Notes: generated by a model from the sequence alone, not told the origin. Counted from the stretch's first letter, positions 19,101-28,644 are shown. The stretch is DNA of 56,558 nucleotides from a bacterium (GCA_021813505.1 JAKAKI010000040.1:1-56558); one strand, 5' to 3'. A program made the numbers and translations.

Positions 19101-19512
19101 TGTCAGCAATGACATCTATGACCCCGAGGGCCTCTATTTTTCGCAGGTCATCACGCCGTTGCGGGGATGGGATTACTACGGTCTCAAGGGGACGCGTTTC
19201 GTTCTAATGAACGCCGAATTGCGATTCCCATTCGTCGACTACTTTGCCATGCGATTCCCGCTGCCAATGGCCCTCAGCCAGATTGCCGGGGCGCTTTTTG
19301 GCGATATGGGCGGTGTCTGGGATAAGAACAATTTTCGCGGTGCCTCAACCGACGGCGGTTTTCATCTGCAGGATCTTCGCGCGTCATTTGGTTACGGCCT
19401 GCGGGTAAACCTTGGGATCGCCGTCCTCCGGTTTGATCAGGCTTGGCGCACCGATCTTCGCAAGATCGCCTCCCGCCCGAAGTTCTATTTCTCACTGGGC
19501 GGGGACTTTTAG
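16180..19512 (+). CDS. Secreted zinc-peptidase, beta-propeller and outer-membrane barrel fusion
   Basis: This protein of about 1110 residues joins three modules. A signal peptide (SRLPLLLLAAGVLLLLASPASGQ) is followed by a peptidase-MA-like zinc domain with HELTH at residues 162-166 and a downstream AEGFAEY that can give the third ligand. From about residue 310 come several TolB/PD40-type blades (SPDGESIALIAKS, SPDGKSIVVTARK, APDGRRVCYVSNKNG, SPDGQSIAFTAF). After a linker rich in Thr, Asp and Ser comes a C-terminal barrel (about 740-1110). It has the FYLGGVDNWIGS and RGWDYYGLKGTRF patterns of Omp85/surface-antigen barrels and ends in FYFSLGGDF. It likely sits in the outer membrane with the peptidase and propeller in the periplasm. 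The substrate is unknown. An alternative GTG start is at 16159. Confidence 0.8.
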   Translation: MSNSILVSGAPAKARAFRSKYVLFSRLPLLLLAAGVLLLLASPASGQDEGFGKNKVQYRDFHWTIISSDHFDIYYYENGYDLAVFAATQLESAYVTVSAQLNHRLSKRVPVILYQSHNEFQQTNITSSLLDEGVGGFTETFKNRMVMPFMGSYEEFRHVLHHELTHAVTFDLLYGRGIGSILSQRTLFPEPLWFAEGFAEYSSRHGWDTFADMVLRDATVHGYLVPLDLVDGYLAYKEGQSAVLYLAERYGEEKIPEVLSKGRFESSLDNSLKKAIGMGSKEFTEEWEKRLRKEYWPEISAREEPKDFAKQLTDHEKDGSYFNDKPVFSPRGDRIAIFSERADYTEVNIISAVDGKRLRRVLKGGSTDRFESLHSFVSGMSFSPDGESIALIAKSRGSDALFLISVDGKQKDRTLDLGFSSMSSPCFSPDGKSIVVTARKDERNDLYLVDVASGSLTRLTDDRFDEQDVRFDATGTRIVFACDRPSNDSTPLLIPQPQDPVTFAFGRYNIFEADLTTHMVHPLTDDDAEDKTPVFAPDGRRVCYVSNKNGIYNLYLIDSIGAKPYPITDALSGCFSPAWSPDGQSIAFTAFFKAGFDVFLMKEIRPKVAGGGELAPTAFVRRLTGLDSAHFVLKKTPSWEERAPKILSEDLEFTSFVQKAETPLRRRALFSDSTQATDTGAIAGRPESTLTSMPLPPTTDTTVRTAVVDTGLTAGHRGRPPSVTDSTKLASADTTAGKGPRQYVPHKYKLKFSPDLVTGGLGYSTFFGLRGQSYFVISDYMGDHQIFIATDLVNTIDQSNLQAYYLYSPKRIDYGFGIFHSKYYYAYSDSTDHLFSDRTYGFLANAARPFSKFTRLQLDGMMLFVDRKFLSGEPGPNDQSDRVGLGALSLVHDDVTWGFTGPANGRRYRASVEIAPDGLARHISYRAFTMDFRQYARIGGRYSFAWRGAFGFSGGKTPKRFYLGGVDNWIGSTVVSNDIYDPEGLYFSQVITPLRGWDYYGLKGTRFVLMNAELRFPFVDYFAMRFPLPMALSQIAGALFGDMGGVWDKNNFRGASTDGGFHLQDLRASFGYGLRVNLGIAVLRFDQAWRTDLRKIASRPKFYFSLGGDF

Positions 19513-19664
19513 GGTCGAAGTCCTTACAGCAGTGACAAATGCTCAGCGCCAGCGGTGGTTCGGCTGGCGCTTTGGCTATGAACCTGGCATGAAATGCCAC
19601 AAGTCCGTTGTATCGGCGCGCCCACGTCGCTACATTGCGCCTTACCTGGACGGAGACCCTTCTG

Positions 19665-21917
19665 ATGATTGAACCTGTTGTCACCTCGGAACTCGTGGAA
19701 GAGCATGGGCTTTCCCCCGAAGAATACATCCATATCAAGACCATCCTGGGTCGGGAGCCGACGTACACAGAAGTCGGTGTTTTCTCGGTCATGTGGTCCG
19801 AGCACTGCTCGTACAAGAACTCGATCATCCTGCTGAAGACACTTCCGCGTGAGGGCCCGATGATGCTGGCCAAGGCGGGGGAGGAGAATGCCGGAGTCGT
19901 GGATTGGGGGGACGGCTGGGCCGTTGTCTTCAAGATCGAATCCCATAATCATCCCTCTGCCGTCGAGCCCTACCAGGGCGCGGCCACCGGGGTCGGCGGG
20001 ATTCTGCGCGATATTTTCACCATGGGCGCACGCCCCATCGCGGTGCTGGATTCCCTGCGGTTCGGCAATCCTGCGAATCCCCGAGTGCGATATCTGATTG
20101 ACGGTGTGGTTCGTGGGGTCGGCGATTACGGCAATTGTTTCGGTGTGCCTAACATCGGTGGGGAAACAGTCTTCGAGGATGCTTACACTGGTAATCCACT
20201 TGTCAATCCCCTGGCGATTGGGCTTGTGCGGACCGACAAGATTGCCCGTGGGGCTGCCTCGATGGTCGGTGCCCCGGTATTCATCGTGGGGTCGAAGACC
20301 GGACGCGATGGTATCCATGGCGCCACCTTCGCATCGGAAGAACTTTCGGAAGCATCCGAGGCGCGGCGGCCATCGGTTCAAATCGGCGATCCGTTCACCG
20401 AGAAGCTCCTTCTGGAAGCCACGCTGGAAATGATCGATGCCGATCTGTTGGTCGGCATTCAGGATATGGGTGCAGCGGGGATCACCTGTTCCTGTTCCGA
20501 GACCGCATTTCGCGGCGGACTGGGAATGCACATCGACACCAGCCTGGTGCCGGTGCGTGAAGACGCAATGACCCCTTACGAAATCCTGCTTTCGGAATCG
20601 CAGGAACGGATGCTCGTGATCGTGAAGCCTGGCTGTGAGGCCGCGACCCAGGCGATATTCGCGAAGTGGCAGTTGGACGCGGCCCGTATCGGCGAGGTCA
20701 TCGAGGGCAATCGCTTCATCGTCGATCACAATGGCCAGCGTAAGGTGGATGTACCCGCCGACGCATTGTCGCTGGGTGGCCGTACCCCGCAGTACAAGCG
20801 CGCCGAACGGCGTCCGAAATTCCTGGATGAGGCAGCCGCGTTTGACGCGAATGAAATTCCGGTTCCGAGTGATCTTGGTGAGACACTCAGGAGCTTGATT
20901 GGTTCGCCCAATTTGTCGGACAAGACCTGGGTGCACCGCCAGTACGATACGAGTGTGCGTACCTGTACCACGTTTGGGCCGGGTATGGATGCCGGCGTGG
21001 TGAGAATCCGCAAGACGAATACCGCCCTCGCGGCGACGACCGATGCCAATGGCCGGTATTGTTATCTCAATCCCCGCCTGGGCGCGCAGATCGCCGTCGC
21101 GGAGGCGGCGCGCAATCTGGTTTGTGTCGGGGCGCGGCCGCTCGCAGTCACCAATTGCCTGAACTTCGGCAATCCCTACAAGCCGGAGATGTACTACCAG
21201 TTCGCTGAATGTGTACGGGGCATGGGCGAAGCCTGCCGCTTCTTCGAGACGCCGGTGACCGGCGGGAATGTCAGCTTCTACAACGAAGACGCGGAGCGCG
21301 CGGTCTATCCGACACCGACGATCGGCATGATCGGAAAGATCGAGCGCCTCGATCTGATCACCGCCGGCACATTCACGACACCGGGCGATCTGATCGCGCT
21401 CGTGGGCGAATGCAAGAACGAGATTGGCGCCAGCGAATACCTTTGCCGTATTCACGGCAGGGTCACCGGGAAAGTCCCGAGCCTCGACCTGGCGATGGAA
21501 AAGAAGGTGCAGCAGTTCATCATGGCAGCTATCCGATCGGGGTGGATTCGCTCCGCGCATGATTGTTCGGATGGCGGATTGGCCGTGGCGCTGTTCGAAT
21601 GCTGCCTTACGCAGAACGGGGGGCTGATCGGAATTGATGTCGACCTGTCCGGTATCAAGTTGCGTTCCGATGTCGTGTTGTTTGGCGAAAGCCAGTCACG
21701 CATCGTCGTTTCATTTGATGAGCGCCATCAAGCTGAGTTGGCAGCCGCCGTGCAGAGTGCCGGAATCCCCTGGATGGTTCTGGGCCGCGTTGCCGAACAC
21801 GACACGTTCCATCTTCGGCCATACATTTCTGAACCGTTGGCCGGGTTGCGCGATGCGTATATGCAGTGTCTTCCGTCGTTCATGGATCGTCAGCCGAGCG
21901 TAACCGCCGTCGCGTAA
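19665..21917 (+). CDS. purL: Phosphoribosylformylglycinamidine synthase subunit II
   Basis: This 750-residue small-type PurL catalyses ATP-dependent conversion of FGAR to FGAM in purine synthesis, working with PurS and PurQ. Motifs include [11 protein letters not shown] near the N-terminus, [24 protein letters not shown] (dynamic loop and PurM-like core), [12 protein letters not shown], and a second AIRS-type half with [13 protein letters not shown]. The frame runs back to 19608 but ATG 19665 gives the family start with GGAG upstream. purS and purQ are not adjacent. The last 10 residues are polar and variable. It lies between the large envelope protein and hutU, with no obvious operon logic. 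Confidence 0.95.
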   Translation: MIEPVVTSELVEEHGLSPEEYIHIKTILGREPTYTEVGVFSVMWSEHCSYKNSIILLKTLPREGPMMLAKAGEENAGVVDWGDGWAVVFKIESHNHPSAVEPYQGAATGVGGILRDIFTMGARPIAVLDSLRFGNPANPRVRYLIDGVVRGVGDYGNCFGVPNIGGETVFEDAYTGNPLVNPLAIGLVRTDKIARGAASMVGAPVFIVGSKTGRDGIHGATFASEELSEASEARRPSVQIGDPFTEKLLLEATLEMIDADLLVGIQDMGAAGITCSCSETAFRGGLGMHIDTSLVPVREDAMTPYEILLSESQERMLVIVKPGCEAATQAIFAKWQLDAARIGEVIEGNRFIVDHNGQRKVDVPADALSLGGRTPQYKRAERRPKFLDEAAAFDANEIPVPSDLGETLRSLIGSPNLSDKTWVHRQYDTSVRTCTTFGPGMDAGVVRIRKTNTALAATTDANGRYCYLNPRLGAQIAVAEAARNLVCVGARPLAVTNCLNFGNPYKPEMYYQFAECVRGMGEACRFFETPVTGGNVSFYNEDAERAVYPTPTIGMIGKIERLDLITAGTFTTPGDLIALVGECKNEIGASEYLCRIHGRVTGKVPSLDLAMEKKVQQFIMAAIRSGWIRSAHDCSDGGLAVALFECCLTQNGGLIGIDVDLSGIKLRSDVVLFGESQSRIVVSFDERHQAELAAAVQSAGIPWMVLGRVAEHDTFHLRPYISEPLAGLRDAYMQCLPSFMDRQPSVTAVA

Positions 21918-21947
21918 CCCCAGGGCCGGCGACTGGAGACCACGAGG

Positions 21948-23645
21948 ATGGTGACCCCGATTTCTACTCAACCGCATCAACTCCGGAGTGAGTCCGTGCC
22001 TTCAACTGTCCGCGCGCCGCGCGGCAGCCAGCGAAGCTGCAAAGGCTGGATTCAGGAGGCCGCGCTTCGGATGCTCTGCAACAACCTCGACCCCGAGGTC
22101 GCTGAACATCCCGATCAGTTGGTCGTTTACGGCGGCTCCGGCAAAGCCGCGCGCAATTGGGACTGCTTCCATCGCATTGTCGCGAATCTGAAACAACTGG
22201 AAAACGATGAGACGCTGCTCGTCCAGTCGGGGAAGCCGGTTGGTGTCTTCAAGACCCAGCCCTCCGCGCCGCGCGTCATCATCGCCAATTCGAATCTGGT
22301 GGGACAATGGGCGAACTGGGAGGAGTTTCGGCGGCTCGATGCTTTGGGCCTCATGATGTACGGCCAGATGACGGCTGGCTCTTGGATCTACATCGGGACG
22401 CAGGGAATTTTGCAGGGAACGTACGAGACGCTGGCCGCCGTCGCTGCGAAGCACTTCGGCGGGACACTGACGGGGCGCTGGGTACTCACTGGCGGGATGG
22501 GAGGAATGGGTGGCGCCCAACCATTGGCGGTCACCCTCAACGGCGGCGTCGCGCTGGTGGTCGATGTTGATTCGTCACGGATAGACCGCCGGCTGAAAAC
22601 CGCGTACTGTGACCGCAAGACAACGTCTCTCGCCGAAGCGCTCGCGTGGGTCAAAGACGCCGTGAAGGCCAGGCAGCCGTTATCTATTGGCCTGGTGGCA
22701 AATTGCGCGGCTGTCTTGCCGGAGCTGGCCTCGCGCGGGGAGATTCCCGACATCGTCACCGATCAGACTTCCGCCCATGACGAACTGAACGGCTATGTTC
22801 CGGCCGGTCTTTCGTTCGAAGAGGCGCTTCGCCTGCGCGAGAAGGATCCTCAGGAGTACATCAAGCGCTCCTTAGCCTCGATGGCACGCCACTGCGAGGC
22901 CATCGTGGCCATGCAAAAGGCCGGTGCGATCGCGTTCGATTACGGTAACAACCTCCGTGGGCAGGCAAAGAAGGCGGGTTTTGAGCCGGCGTTCTCCTAC
23001 CCCGGCTTTGTGCCCGCCTACATCCGTCCCTTGTTCTGCGAAGGGAAGGGCCCGTTCCGTTGGGCGGCCTTATCCGGCGAACCCAAGGACATCGCCGTGA
23101 CCGACCAGGTCGTGCTAAAGGAATTCGCGCACAACGAGCCGCTGTGCCGCTGGATCAGGCTGGCGTCCGAGAAAGTGAAGTTCCAGGGACTTCCAGCCCG
23201 AATTTGCTGGCTGGGTTATGGAGAACGAGACAAATTTGGTCTGATAATCAACCGGCTCGTCCGGGAAGGGAAGATCACGGCTCCGATTGTGATTGGACGG
23301 GATCATCTCGACTGTGGGTCGGTGGCCTCGCCGAATCGTGAGACCGAGGGGATGAAGGATACCTCCGATGCGGTGGCCGATTGGCCGCTTCTGAATGGAC
23401 TCTTGAATGCGGTGTCCGGCGCCGGGTGGGTGTCGATCCATCACGGTGGTGGAGTGGGCATGGGACTTTCGATTCACGCGGGCATGGTCGTGGTGGCCGA
23501 TGGATCCGAGGACGCGGATGGGAGATTGAGCCGCGTATTGGTCAATGACCCGGGGACGGGTGTGATGCGGCACGCCGACGCGGGGTATGAGGAGGCGATT
23601 ACTTTTGCCGGGGAGCATGGAATCAAGCTGCCTGGTTTGGGGTGA
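21948..23645 (+). CDS. hutU: Urocanate hydratase
   Basis: This 565-residue urocanase adds water to urocanate to give imidazolonepropionate, step two of histidine breakdown. It has the NAD-binding [14 protein letters not shown] stretch, [17 protein letters not shown] near the N-terminus and [14 protein letters not shown]. The catalytic-region cysteine is in [12 protein letters not shown], and the C-terminal [16 protein letters not shown] and HHGGGVGMG motifs are present. It is nearly the usual length (about 550-560). hutH, hutI and hutG are not in the window, so the pathway is incomplete here. An 8-bp perfect hairpin follows the stop codon. Confidence 0.95.
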   Translation: MVTPISTQPHQLRSESVPSTVRAPRGSQRSCKGWIQEAALRMLCNNLDPEVAEHPDQLVVYGGSGKAARNWDCFHRIVANLKQLENDETLLVQSGKPVGVFKTQPSAPRVIIANSNLVGQWANWEEFRRLDALGLMMYGQMTAGSWIYIGTQGILQGTYETLAAVAAKHFGGTLTGRWVLTGGMGGMGGAQPLAVTLNGGVALVVDVDSSRIDRRLKTAYCDRKTTSLAEALAWVKDAVKARQPLSIGLVANCAAVLPELASRGEIPDIVTDQTSAHDELNGYVPAGLSFEEALRLREKDPQEYIKRSLASMARHCEAIVAMQKAGAIAFDYGNNLRGQAKKAGFEPAFSYPGFVPAYIRPLFCEGKGPFRWAALSGEPKDIAVTDQVVLKEFAHNEPLCRWIRLASEKVKFQGLPARICWLGYGERDKFGLIINRLVREGKITAPIVIGRDHLDCGSVASPNRETEGMKDTSDAVADWPLLNGLLNAVSGAGWVSIHHGGGVGMGLSIHAGMVVVADGSEDADGRLSRVLVNDPGTGVMRHADAGYEEAITFAGEHGIKLPGLG

Positions 23646-23673
23646 CCGTACGAATTGGGTGATTTTCGTACGG
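23646..23673 (+). terminator. Hairpin directly after hutU
   Basis: CCGTACGA (23646-23653) pairs exactly with TCGTACGG (23666-23673) around a 12-base loop. There is no T-tract after it, so intrinsic termination is uncertain. It may be an mRNA-end stabiliser. Confidence 0.35.
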
Positions 23674-23742
23674 ATCGAAACCTCAGTCACGCTCGTATGA
23701 TCTTGCTGGCCCTGGAAATGGCCGAGATCGGTTGGGTTGACG

Positions 23743-25149
23743 ATGGACAGAAGACTCCGCAATCCCAGAGCACCACAGCAGCGTCCCCCGCGCGGGATCA
23801 ATCCGTTCGGTGAGGGGAACGCCAGAGCGGTCGCTTACGACATCGCGATCAAGGCGTTTCGTGGGGAGGAACGGTTTGAACACATCTGGAAAAACCACCC
23901 CGGCCTGGTGCAGTTGGCCCCCAGGGATCGGGCACTGGCGGTGCACATTGCCTCCGGTGTGCTGCGCCAATACCGGCGTTTGGATGCGCAAGCGCGGCAT
24001 CTGACTTCCGGGAAATCCAGCGGGCTCAGCGATCCAGTGCAATGGATCATGCGCCTTGGCCTGTTTCAGGTGATCGATTGTGATCGTATCCCCGCTCATG
24101 CGGCAGTGTCCACAGCGGTCGATGCGACGAAGAAAGTCTCCCATCAGGGTATCGCGGGTTTGATGAACGCGGTCCTGCGGCGCGCGGTTCGCGAGAAAGA
24201 AACGCCGCCAGAAGCCGACCAGATTCCGCCAGAGGCGATCACGTGGGGTGAGCGGCTTTCAATGCCGGACTGGATGGCGGAGGTCTTGCTCGAACGATAT
24301 GGCCGTGACGCGGGCGACCGGATCGCGCGCTGGGCCAACGCTCCGCCGCACTATTATTTTCGTTTGTCGAAGTCGGGTGCGGGATTGGATCGCGTCAATG
24401 AAATCCTGAAAGAAATGCATTTGGCCACGGCAAGGCCCCACCGTGAGTTGCCCGAGTACATTGGACTGGAGACAGCCGCGCTCATTTCGGATTCTCCCTT
24501 GTTCAAGGAGCCGTTGGGATGGGTTCAGAACCCGGCGGCAGGACTTGTGGTGGCGCTTTTGGGATTGCAGCCGGGCGACAGCGCCATCGATTTTTTTGCC
24601 GCTCCGGGTGGAAAGACACTCGCGATTGCTGAGCTCATCGGCCCGACCGGTCAGGTTTTGGCGGTGGACAAGAACCCAGACCGACTGCGCCGGTTGACCG
24701 AAAATAAAGTGAGATTCGCCGCCGAAAATATCCTGCCAATTGAAGCGGATGTTGCCAGTCTGGGCGAGCGAAACGCAAAGAATGTACTCGCAGATGTTCC
24801 CTGTTCAGCTCTGGGGACGCTTCCCAAGAATCCCGAAGTTCGCTGGACCAAAACTGTCGACGACATCACGCGGCTGGCCCGTTCGCAACGCATCTGGCTC
24901 AATGTCGCCTCGACTCATGTCGCCGAAGGAGGCGTGCTCGTCTATTCCACCTGCACTGTGCCGCACCAGGAGAACGAGGACATCGTACGCTCCTTCCTTG
25001 AGTCCAATCCCGGCTTCGATCTGGAATCTGCGGCGAAATTCGTTCCGGCACGTTATGTTAACGCCGGTGGATTTCTGGCCACCAATCCCCCGGTGGACGG
25101 GCTCGATGGTGTTTTTGGCGCCCGGCTTCGCCGCCGGCCTTCGGCATGA
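23743..25149 (+). CDS. rsmB: 16S rRNA (cytosine-C5)-methyltransferase, RsmB type
   Basis: This is a SAM-dependent enzyme of 468 residues that methylates a 16S rRNA cytosine (C967 in E. coli). It starts with a NusB-like RNA-binding domain (ARAVAYDIAIKAFRGEERF through FQVIDCDRIPAHAAVSTAVD). The catalytic part has FFAAPGGKTLAIAELIG (SAM site), ADVPCSALGTLPKNPEVRW (first cysteine) and LVYSTCTVPHQENEDIV (catalytic cysteine). ATG 23743 is used; a TTG lies six bases upstream. The stop overlaps the PASTA gene start by ATGA, so the two are coupled, as is often seen for rsmB with a PASTA/kinase gene. Confidence 0.92.
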   Translation: MDRRLRNPRAPQQRPPRGINPFGEGNARAVAYDIAIKAFRGEERFEHIWKNHPGLVQLAPRDRALAVHIASGVLRQYRRLDAQARHLTSGKSSGLSDPVQWIMRLGLFQVIDCDRIPAHAAVSTAVDATKKVSHQGIAGLMNAVLRRAVREKETPPEADQIPPEAITWGERLSMPDWMAEVLLERYGRDAGDRIARWANAPPHYYFRLSKSGAGLDRVNEILKEMHLATARPHRELPEYIGLETAALISDSPLFKEPLGWVQNPAAGLVVALLGLQPGDSAIDFFAAPGGKTLAIAELIGPTGQVLAVDKNPDRLRRLTENKVRFAAENILPIEADVASLGERNAKNVLADVPCSALGTLPKNPEVRWTKTVDDITRLARSQRIWLNVASTHVAEGGVLVYSTCTVPHQENEDIVRSFLESNPGFDLESAAKFVPARYVNAGGFLATNPPVDGLDGVFGARLRRRPSA

Positions 25150-25910
25150 ACGAACCGATCTCAATTGAGAAACCTCGCCGATCCTGGCTTCGCCGGATCG
25201 TCTTGTGGTTGGTCGTCCCGGTTCTCTGCGTGGCTGGTTCAATTCTGCTGGTTGATCGGGTGATCATGCCATGGTGGACCCGGCATGGTGAAGAATACGC
25301 GGCGCCCTCGCTGGTCGGGCGCTCACCGTCCGTGGTGCAAACGCTCCTCGCGCCCTACGACGCGACCTACCAACTTGCGGAACGGCGGTTCTCCGCGGAT
25401 CATCCAGACGGTACGATACTCGAGCAAAGGCCTTTGCCCGGCGCCCCCATCAAACGTGGACGGATCTTCAATTTGGTCATTTCACGCGGCTCCGAGTTGA
25501 TCGATGTCCCCAAGGTTCGTGGCGGGAGTGTCCGTCAGGCAGAATTGATGTTGGAGCAGGTGGGGTTGGCGATCGGCGGGAGGGCGTTTGGTTATGAGGA
25601 CTCCCTTCCGGAGGGGGCGATCATTGGCACGATTCCGGGTGAGGGAAGCGGTCTCACCAAGGGAGGCGTGGTCAACCTGGTGATCAATCACTCTCCGGAT
25701 GCCGCTAAGACATTCTGCCCCAATCTCGTAGGTCTAAACATCGAGGAAGCCCGCGACACTCTCCGTGATCGGGGCCTCTTGGTCGGATCGATTGATCGGA
25801 GATTCGACGCCACATTGCTCCCGGGTACGATTGTTGGCCAGTCGGTAGCCCCCGGCGATGAGCTCACCCCTGGGGCGGAGATCGACTTTGTCATCTCACG
25901 AGATCGATAG
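25146..25910 (+). CDS. Membrane-anchored PASTA-domain protein
   Basis: This 254-residue protein has one membrane segment (about residues 14-40, IVLWLVVPVLCVAGSILLV). Three periplasmic PASTA repeats follow, each with a V-P-x-L or PNLVG start and a [DT]xGAPI/GSGLTKGG/GDELTPG turn: about 45-115, 117-182 and 184-254. PASTA domains bind uncross-linked peptidoglycan or lipid II in Ser/Thr kinases and PBPs. No kinase or transpeptidase domain is present. It overlaps rsmB by four bases. Function as a cell-wall sensor or stabiliser is inferred only from the domain. Cys in the third repeat (TFCPNLVG) is unusual. Confidence 0.85.
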   Translation: MNEPISIEKPRRSWLRRIVLWLVVPVLCVAGSILLVDRVIMPWWTRHGEEYAAPSLVGRSPSVVQTLLAPYDATYQLAERRFSADHPDGTILEQRPLPGAPIKRGRIFNLVISRGSELIDVPKVRGGSVRQAELMLEQVGLAIGGRAFGYEDSLPEGAIIGTIPGEGSGLTKGGVVNLVINHSPDAAKTFCPNLVGLNIEEARDTLRDRGLLVGSIDRRFDATLLPGTIVGQSVAPGDELTPGAEIDFVISRDR

Positions 25911-25996
25911 GTATGGCGGGAATTCCAGGCTGCCAGCTATGTCTTTCGAGAACCAACTGGAATAATCATTGCGGAAAGCGAGTGGCGGAGGAGTTG

Positions 25997-26443
25997 TTAT
26001 TCCTCCAGATACAGCAGTCGTCTTTCGAGGCGGCGTTTGAGTAGTCTGCCTGTTGCCTCAAGACGACTAGGTTTGAAATCATGCTCCCAGAGCCGCCAAA
26101 CGGCGTAGCCTAGAGCCCTCAATTTGCGCGTGTTCTGCAGATCGCGTTGCGCATTCTTGGCCAATTTAGGCGACCAGTATTGCCTATTGCTCTTTGGCTG
26201 ATGGCCGTGCCGTGGACAGTTGTGATAAAAGCAGCCGTGCGCGAATATCACGAGGCGAAATGAAGGGATCAAAATGTCGGGCTGGCCCGGGAGAGTTCTG
26301 ACGTTGCGAGCAATTCGTCTTCGTCCGCCAATAGCCTCGCGGACTAAACGGAACAACAAGCGTTCCGGGGCCGTTCCCGTACTACGAATTCGGGACATGA
26401 TCTCGCTTCGTTTTCGGGGACGGAAGATGTCCGCCATGGCCAA
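25997..26443 (-). CDS. vsr: Very-short-patch mismatch endonuclease
   Basis: This 148-residue Vsr-type nuclease nicks next to T:G mismatches that arise from deamination of 5-methylcytosine in a methylase target. Motifs are MSRIRSTGTAPERLLFRLV near the N-terminus, PGQPDILIPSFRLVIFAHGCFYHNCPRHGH (catalytic Asp and zinc ligands) and YWSPKLAKNAQRDLQNTRKL with WEHDF. It has the expected length. It starts five bases behind the NotI-like nuclease gene and is probably co-transcribed with it and the C5 methylase. Presence of Vsr supports that the partner enzyme makes m5C rather than N4-methyl-C. Confidence 0.92.
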   Translation of the reverse strand: MAMADIFRPRKRSEIMSRIRSTGTAPERLLFRLVREAIGGRRRIARNVRTLPGQPDILIPSFRLVIFAHGCFYHNCPRHGHQPKSNRQYWSPKLAKNAQRDLQNTRKLRALGYAVWRLWEHDFKPSRLEATGRLLKRRLERRLLYLEE

Positions 26444-26448
26444 ATGCC

Positions 26449-27354
26449 TCAGCGGAGGATCGTCGCGATCTCGGCCTGAATGGCCTCTTCGTAGACGTTG
26501 GGAGGCGGTAGATTCGTCGGTGAGGTAAATGCTAACGCCACTTGATCAATGGTGGTTGTAAATTGGTTCTTGAATTCTAACTCACGTCTCTGGCCGCTGG
26601 GTACCGGTGGCCCGATGTCATACCACCTGAAAGTCAGAGTGCCCGGTTGAAGCATCGGATATTCGAGCATATTTTGCCCGAGCCTTTGCCAGATGCGATC
26701 GTATACCGGCGCGGGGCAAACGAAGAACATTCCACGTGTACACCTCTTCTCACGCCGAAGAACGTGGCCTTTGTAGATGATCTGCGGCAGAATGCGCTTG
26801 GAGACGTTTTCCCAATTCATGCCAGCCTTGCTAGCTCCCGTATATGCCCGCCCCTTCATGAGCGCTTCGCGCTCAGCCCGATAGCTTCCCGTCGTATCGA
26901 TAGATTGGACTTCTAAAGCGACGAACTCTTTTAGCGTACAATCAGCGCCGATGAGGGCGAGTATCCAATCTACGAAATACCCCCCTCGTCCCGCCCGGCG
27001 CGGCAATTTCAATTCCTTCCCCCATCGCTTTCCGAACGCGACTACTTGTCGGCCATCGTGTGCCACGGTGGCCAGTTCATCCGGATGAATTAGTGAGACG
27101 TCCTCCCCGAATGCTGCGACTGCAACATCATGAAGAACGCGGTACTGCCGGTCGTAAAGCCGGTTTGGGCAGCAGACGATTGGCCCGGAGTGGGCCATCT
27201 TGACCGTACACACGCCGCTTATGAGACCGTCGCTAAGTTTCTTGGAGCACGTTGACCCTAGAAAAGGGCATTCCAGCTTGCGTCGCAGGCGGACAGCTTC
27301 CTTGGATTTGTCTTCTGGTGCATGGCCGAAGACTTCAACAATGTTCAGCGCCAT
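26449..27354 (-). CDS. NotI-family type II restriction endonuclease
   Basis: This 301-residue protein shares the NotI-family layout. There is an N-terminal metal site with CPFLGSTCSKK, SGVCTV and VCCPNR (Cys29, Cys36, Cys49, Cys61/62), like the structural iron site of NotI. The catalytic region has FVDWIL (Asp129) and ALEVQSIDTTGSYR (Glu148-Val-Gln150), matching the NotI ExQ form of the PD-(D/E)xK core. MNWENVSKRILPQIIYKGHV is a further family block. NotI cuts the 8-bp GC-only site GCGGCCGC. The target here is unknown but may be similarly long and GC-rich. It sits between the C5 methylase and vsr as a three-gene operon. It is shorter than NotI (about 380), mainly at the C-terminus. Confidence 0.82.
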   Translation of the reverse strand: MALNIVEVFGHAPEDKSKEAVRLRRKLECPFLGSTCSKKLSDGLISGVCTVKMAHSGPIVCCPNRLYDRQYRVLHDVAVAAFGEDVSLIHPDELATVAHDGRQVVAFGKRWGKELKLPRRAGRGGYFVDWILALIGADCTLKEFVALEVQSIDTTGSYRAEREALMKGRAYTGASKAGMNWENVSKRILPQIIYKGHVLRREKRCTRGMFFVCPAPVYDRIWQRLGQNMLEYPMLQPGTLTFRWYDIGPPVPSGQRRELEFKNQFTTTIDQVALAFTSPTNLPPPNVYEEAIQAEIATILR

Positions 27355-27390
27355 GATGCCTTTCCGAATCTGATGTGTGGATAATGCAAA

Positions 27391-28644
27391 TCATGAGAGA
27401 AGATGCTCGGAGATGTGCTTCGCGAGCACGCGCGCCAGGATCGGGGGAACTGCGTTACCCACCTGTGCGAATTGTGCTACCTTCCCACCGGTGAAACGGA
27501 TCCTGTCCGGGAAAGATTGGATTCGCGCGGCTTCTCTTACCGTCAGCGCGCGGTCTTGCTCGTAGTGAAAAAACGTCCCCCAGTGTGGGTCACACTTCGT
27601 TAGAACTGTACCGCTTAAGCCATCAGGATTGAGCCGGCCATATCGGCGGGTGTGATCGCTTGTTCTGGCACTTTTCATCCCCTTCGGGAGAAGCGCAAAT
27701 GGAACATCGCGCCAACTGCCCCCGGGAGGAATGTGCTTTAAGCGGGCAAGATTTTGAGGCGACAGAAAGCCGGCAACGTGGTTGAACAGCTGCTTCTGGT
27801 TGGCGCGCAATGAGCGTTGATACGCCGAGGAAGGTGGGCCGTTATATGGTGATTCTTCTTGCCCTTGGGTTGTTGCTAACGGAGGAAGATCCCCGATCGC
27901 TTCCCTCACTGAAGTATGTTTCTGAAGCTCATCATTCCCAAAGAGCCGTGCCGATTCCCCGGGTCTCGGAAGGTGCCGAAGCCAGGTGAGCTCTCTACCA
28001 CCTGTGAAATTCGCGCGAACAGGTGCCCAGTGTGTTGGATACGGGAACGTGATTTCAGCGTCGGGAAGCCTTGTGCCGATGAAGAACAGCCGCCATCGCT
28101 CTTGAGGCACTCCATAGTGGGCGGCACACAAGATCATGTGTTTCATGTGATAACCCGCCTCGCCAAACATGCTATAAATCGCTCGGACAGTGCGTCCCTG
28201 ATCCAGGGAGAGCATTCCCGGCACGTTCTCCATTAGGACAACCTTGGGCTTAAGACCTTCGAGCACCAGCCTGGCGTAATGTTTGAACAGGTGGTTGCGC
28301 GCATCGCCTATGTTGCGACGTGGAGCATTAATCGAGAATCCTTGGCATGGAGGCCCCCCGATGAGAACGTCGATTTCGCCCTTTTCCAGTCCGGTTGTCT
28401 TAAGGACGCCTTTGGCAGTAAGGTCTTCGATGGAGCCATCGAGCCAACAAGTCGACGGGTGTTCAAGCAGATAGGTATCACGGCATTGTTCGTCGATGTC
28501 ATTCGCAAACGCGATCTTGAAACCGGCTTCCTTGAATCCGATTGACAAGCCACCCGCTCCGCAAAACAGGTCCGCGGCCAATGGCTCACTGCGAGCGTTG
28601 TTTTTCGCTGCCCTCTCTTTGCTAGGGCTCCGTCCCGGGCTCAT
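27391..28644 (-). CDS. DNA (cytosine-5-)-methyltransferase
   Basis: This 417-residue m5C methylase has the motifs DLFCGAGGLSIGF (I), FANDIDE (II), GGPPCQGFSINAP (IV, catalytic Cys), VLMENVPGML (VI), PQERWRLFFIGTR (VIII) and GNAVPPILARVL (X). The segment between VIII and IX, the target-recognition region, is long. ATG 28644 has GGAGG seven bases upstream. The frame is open back to 28851 but the extra 69 residues are poor in family features. It is the protecting enzyme of the NotI-type R-M operon. The gene begins a minus-strand block placed between the PASTA gene and ffh, two plus-strand housekeeping genes. Confidence 0.92.
   Translation of the reverse strand: MSPGRSPSKERAAKNNARSEPLAADLFCGAGGLSIGFKEAGFKIAFANDIDEQCRDTYLLEHPSTCWLDGSIEDLTAKGVLKTTGLEKGEIDVLIGGPPCQGFSINAPRRNIGDARNHLFKHYARLVLEGLKPKVVLMENVPGMLSLDQGRTVRAIYSMFGEAGYHMKHMILCAAHYGVPQERWRLFFIGTRLPDAEITFPYPTHWAPVRANFTGGRELTWLRHLPRPGESARLFGNDELQKHTSVREAIGDLPPLATTQGQEESPYNGPPSSAYQRSLRANQKQLFNHVAGFLSPQNLARLKHIPPGGSWRDVPFALLPKGMKSARTSDHTRRYGRLNPDGLSGTVLTKCDPHWGTFFHYEQDRALTVREAARIQSFPDRIRFTGGKVAQFAQVGNAVPPILARVLAKHISEHLLS

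Noticed and set aside
19524-21560. 678-codon minus-strand frame
   Set aside because: Antisense to purL with no domain or start site; a GC artefact.
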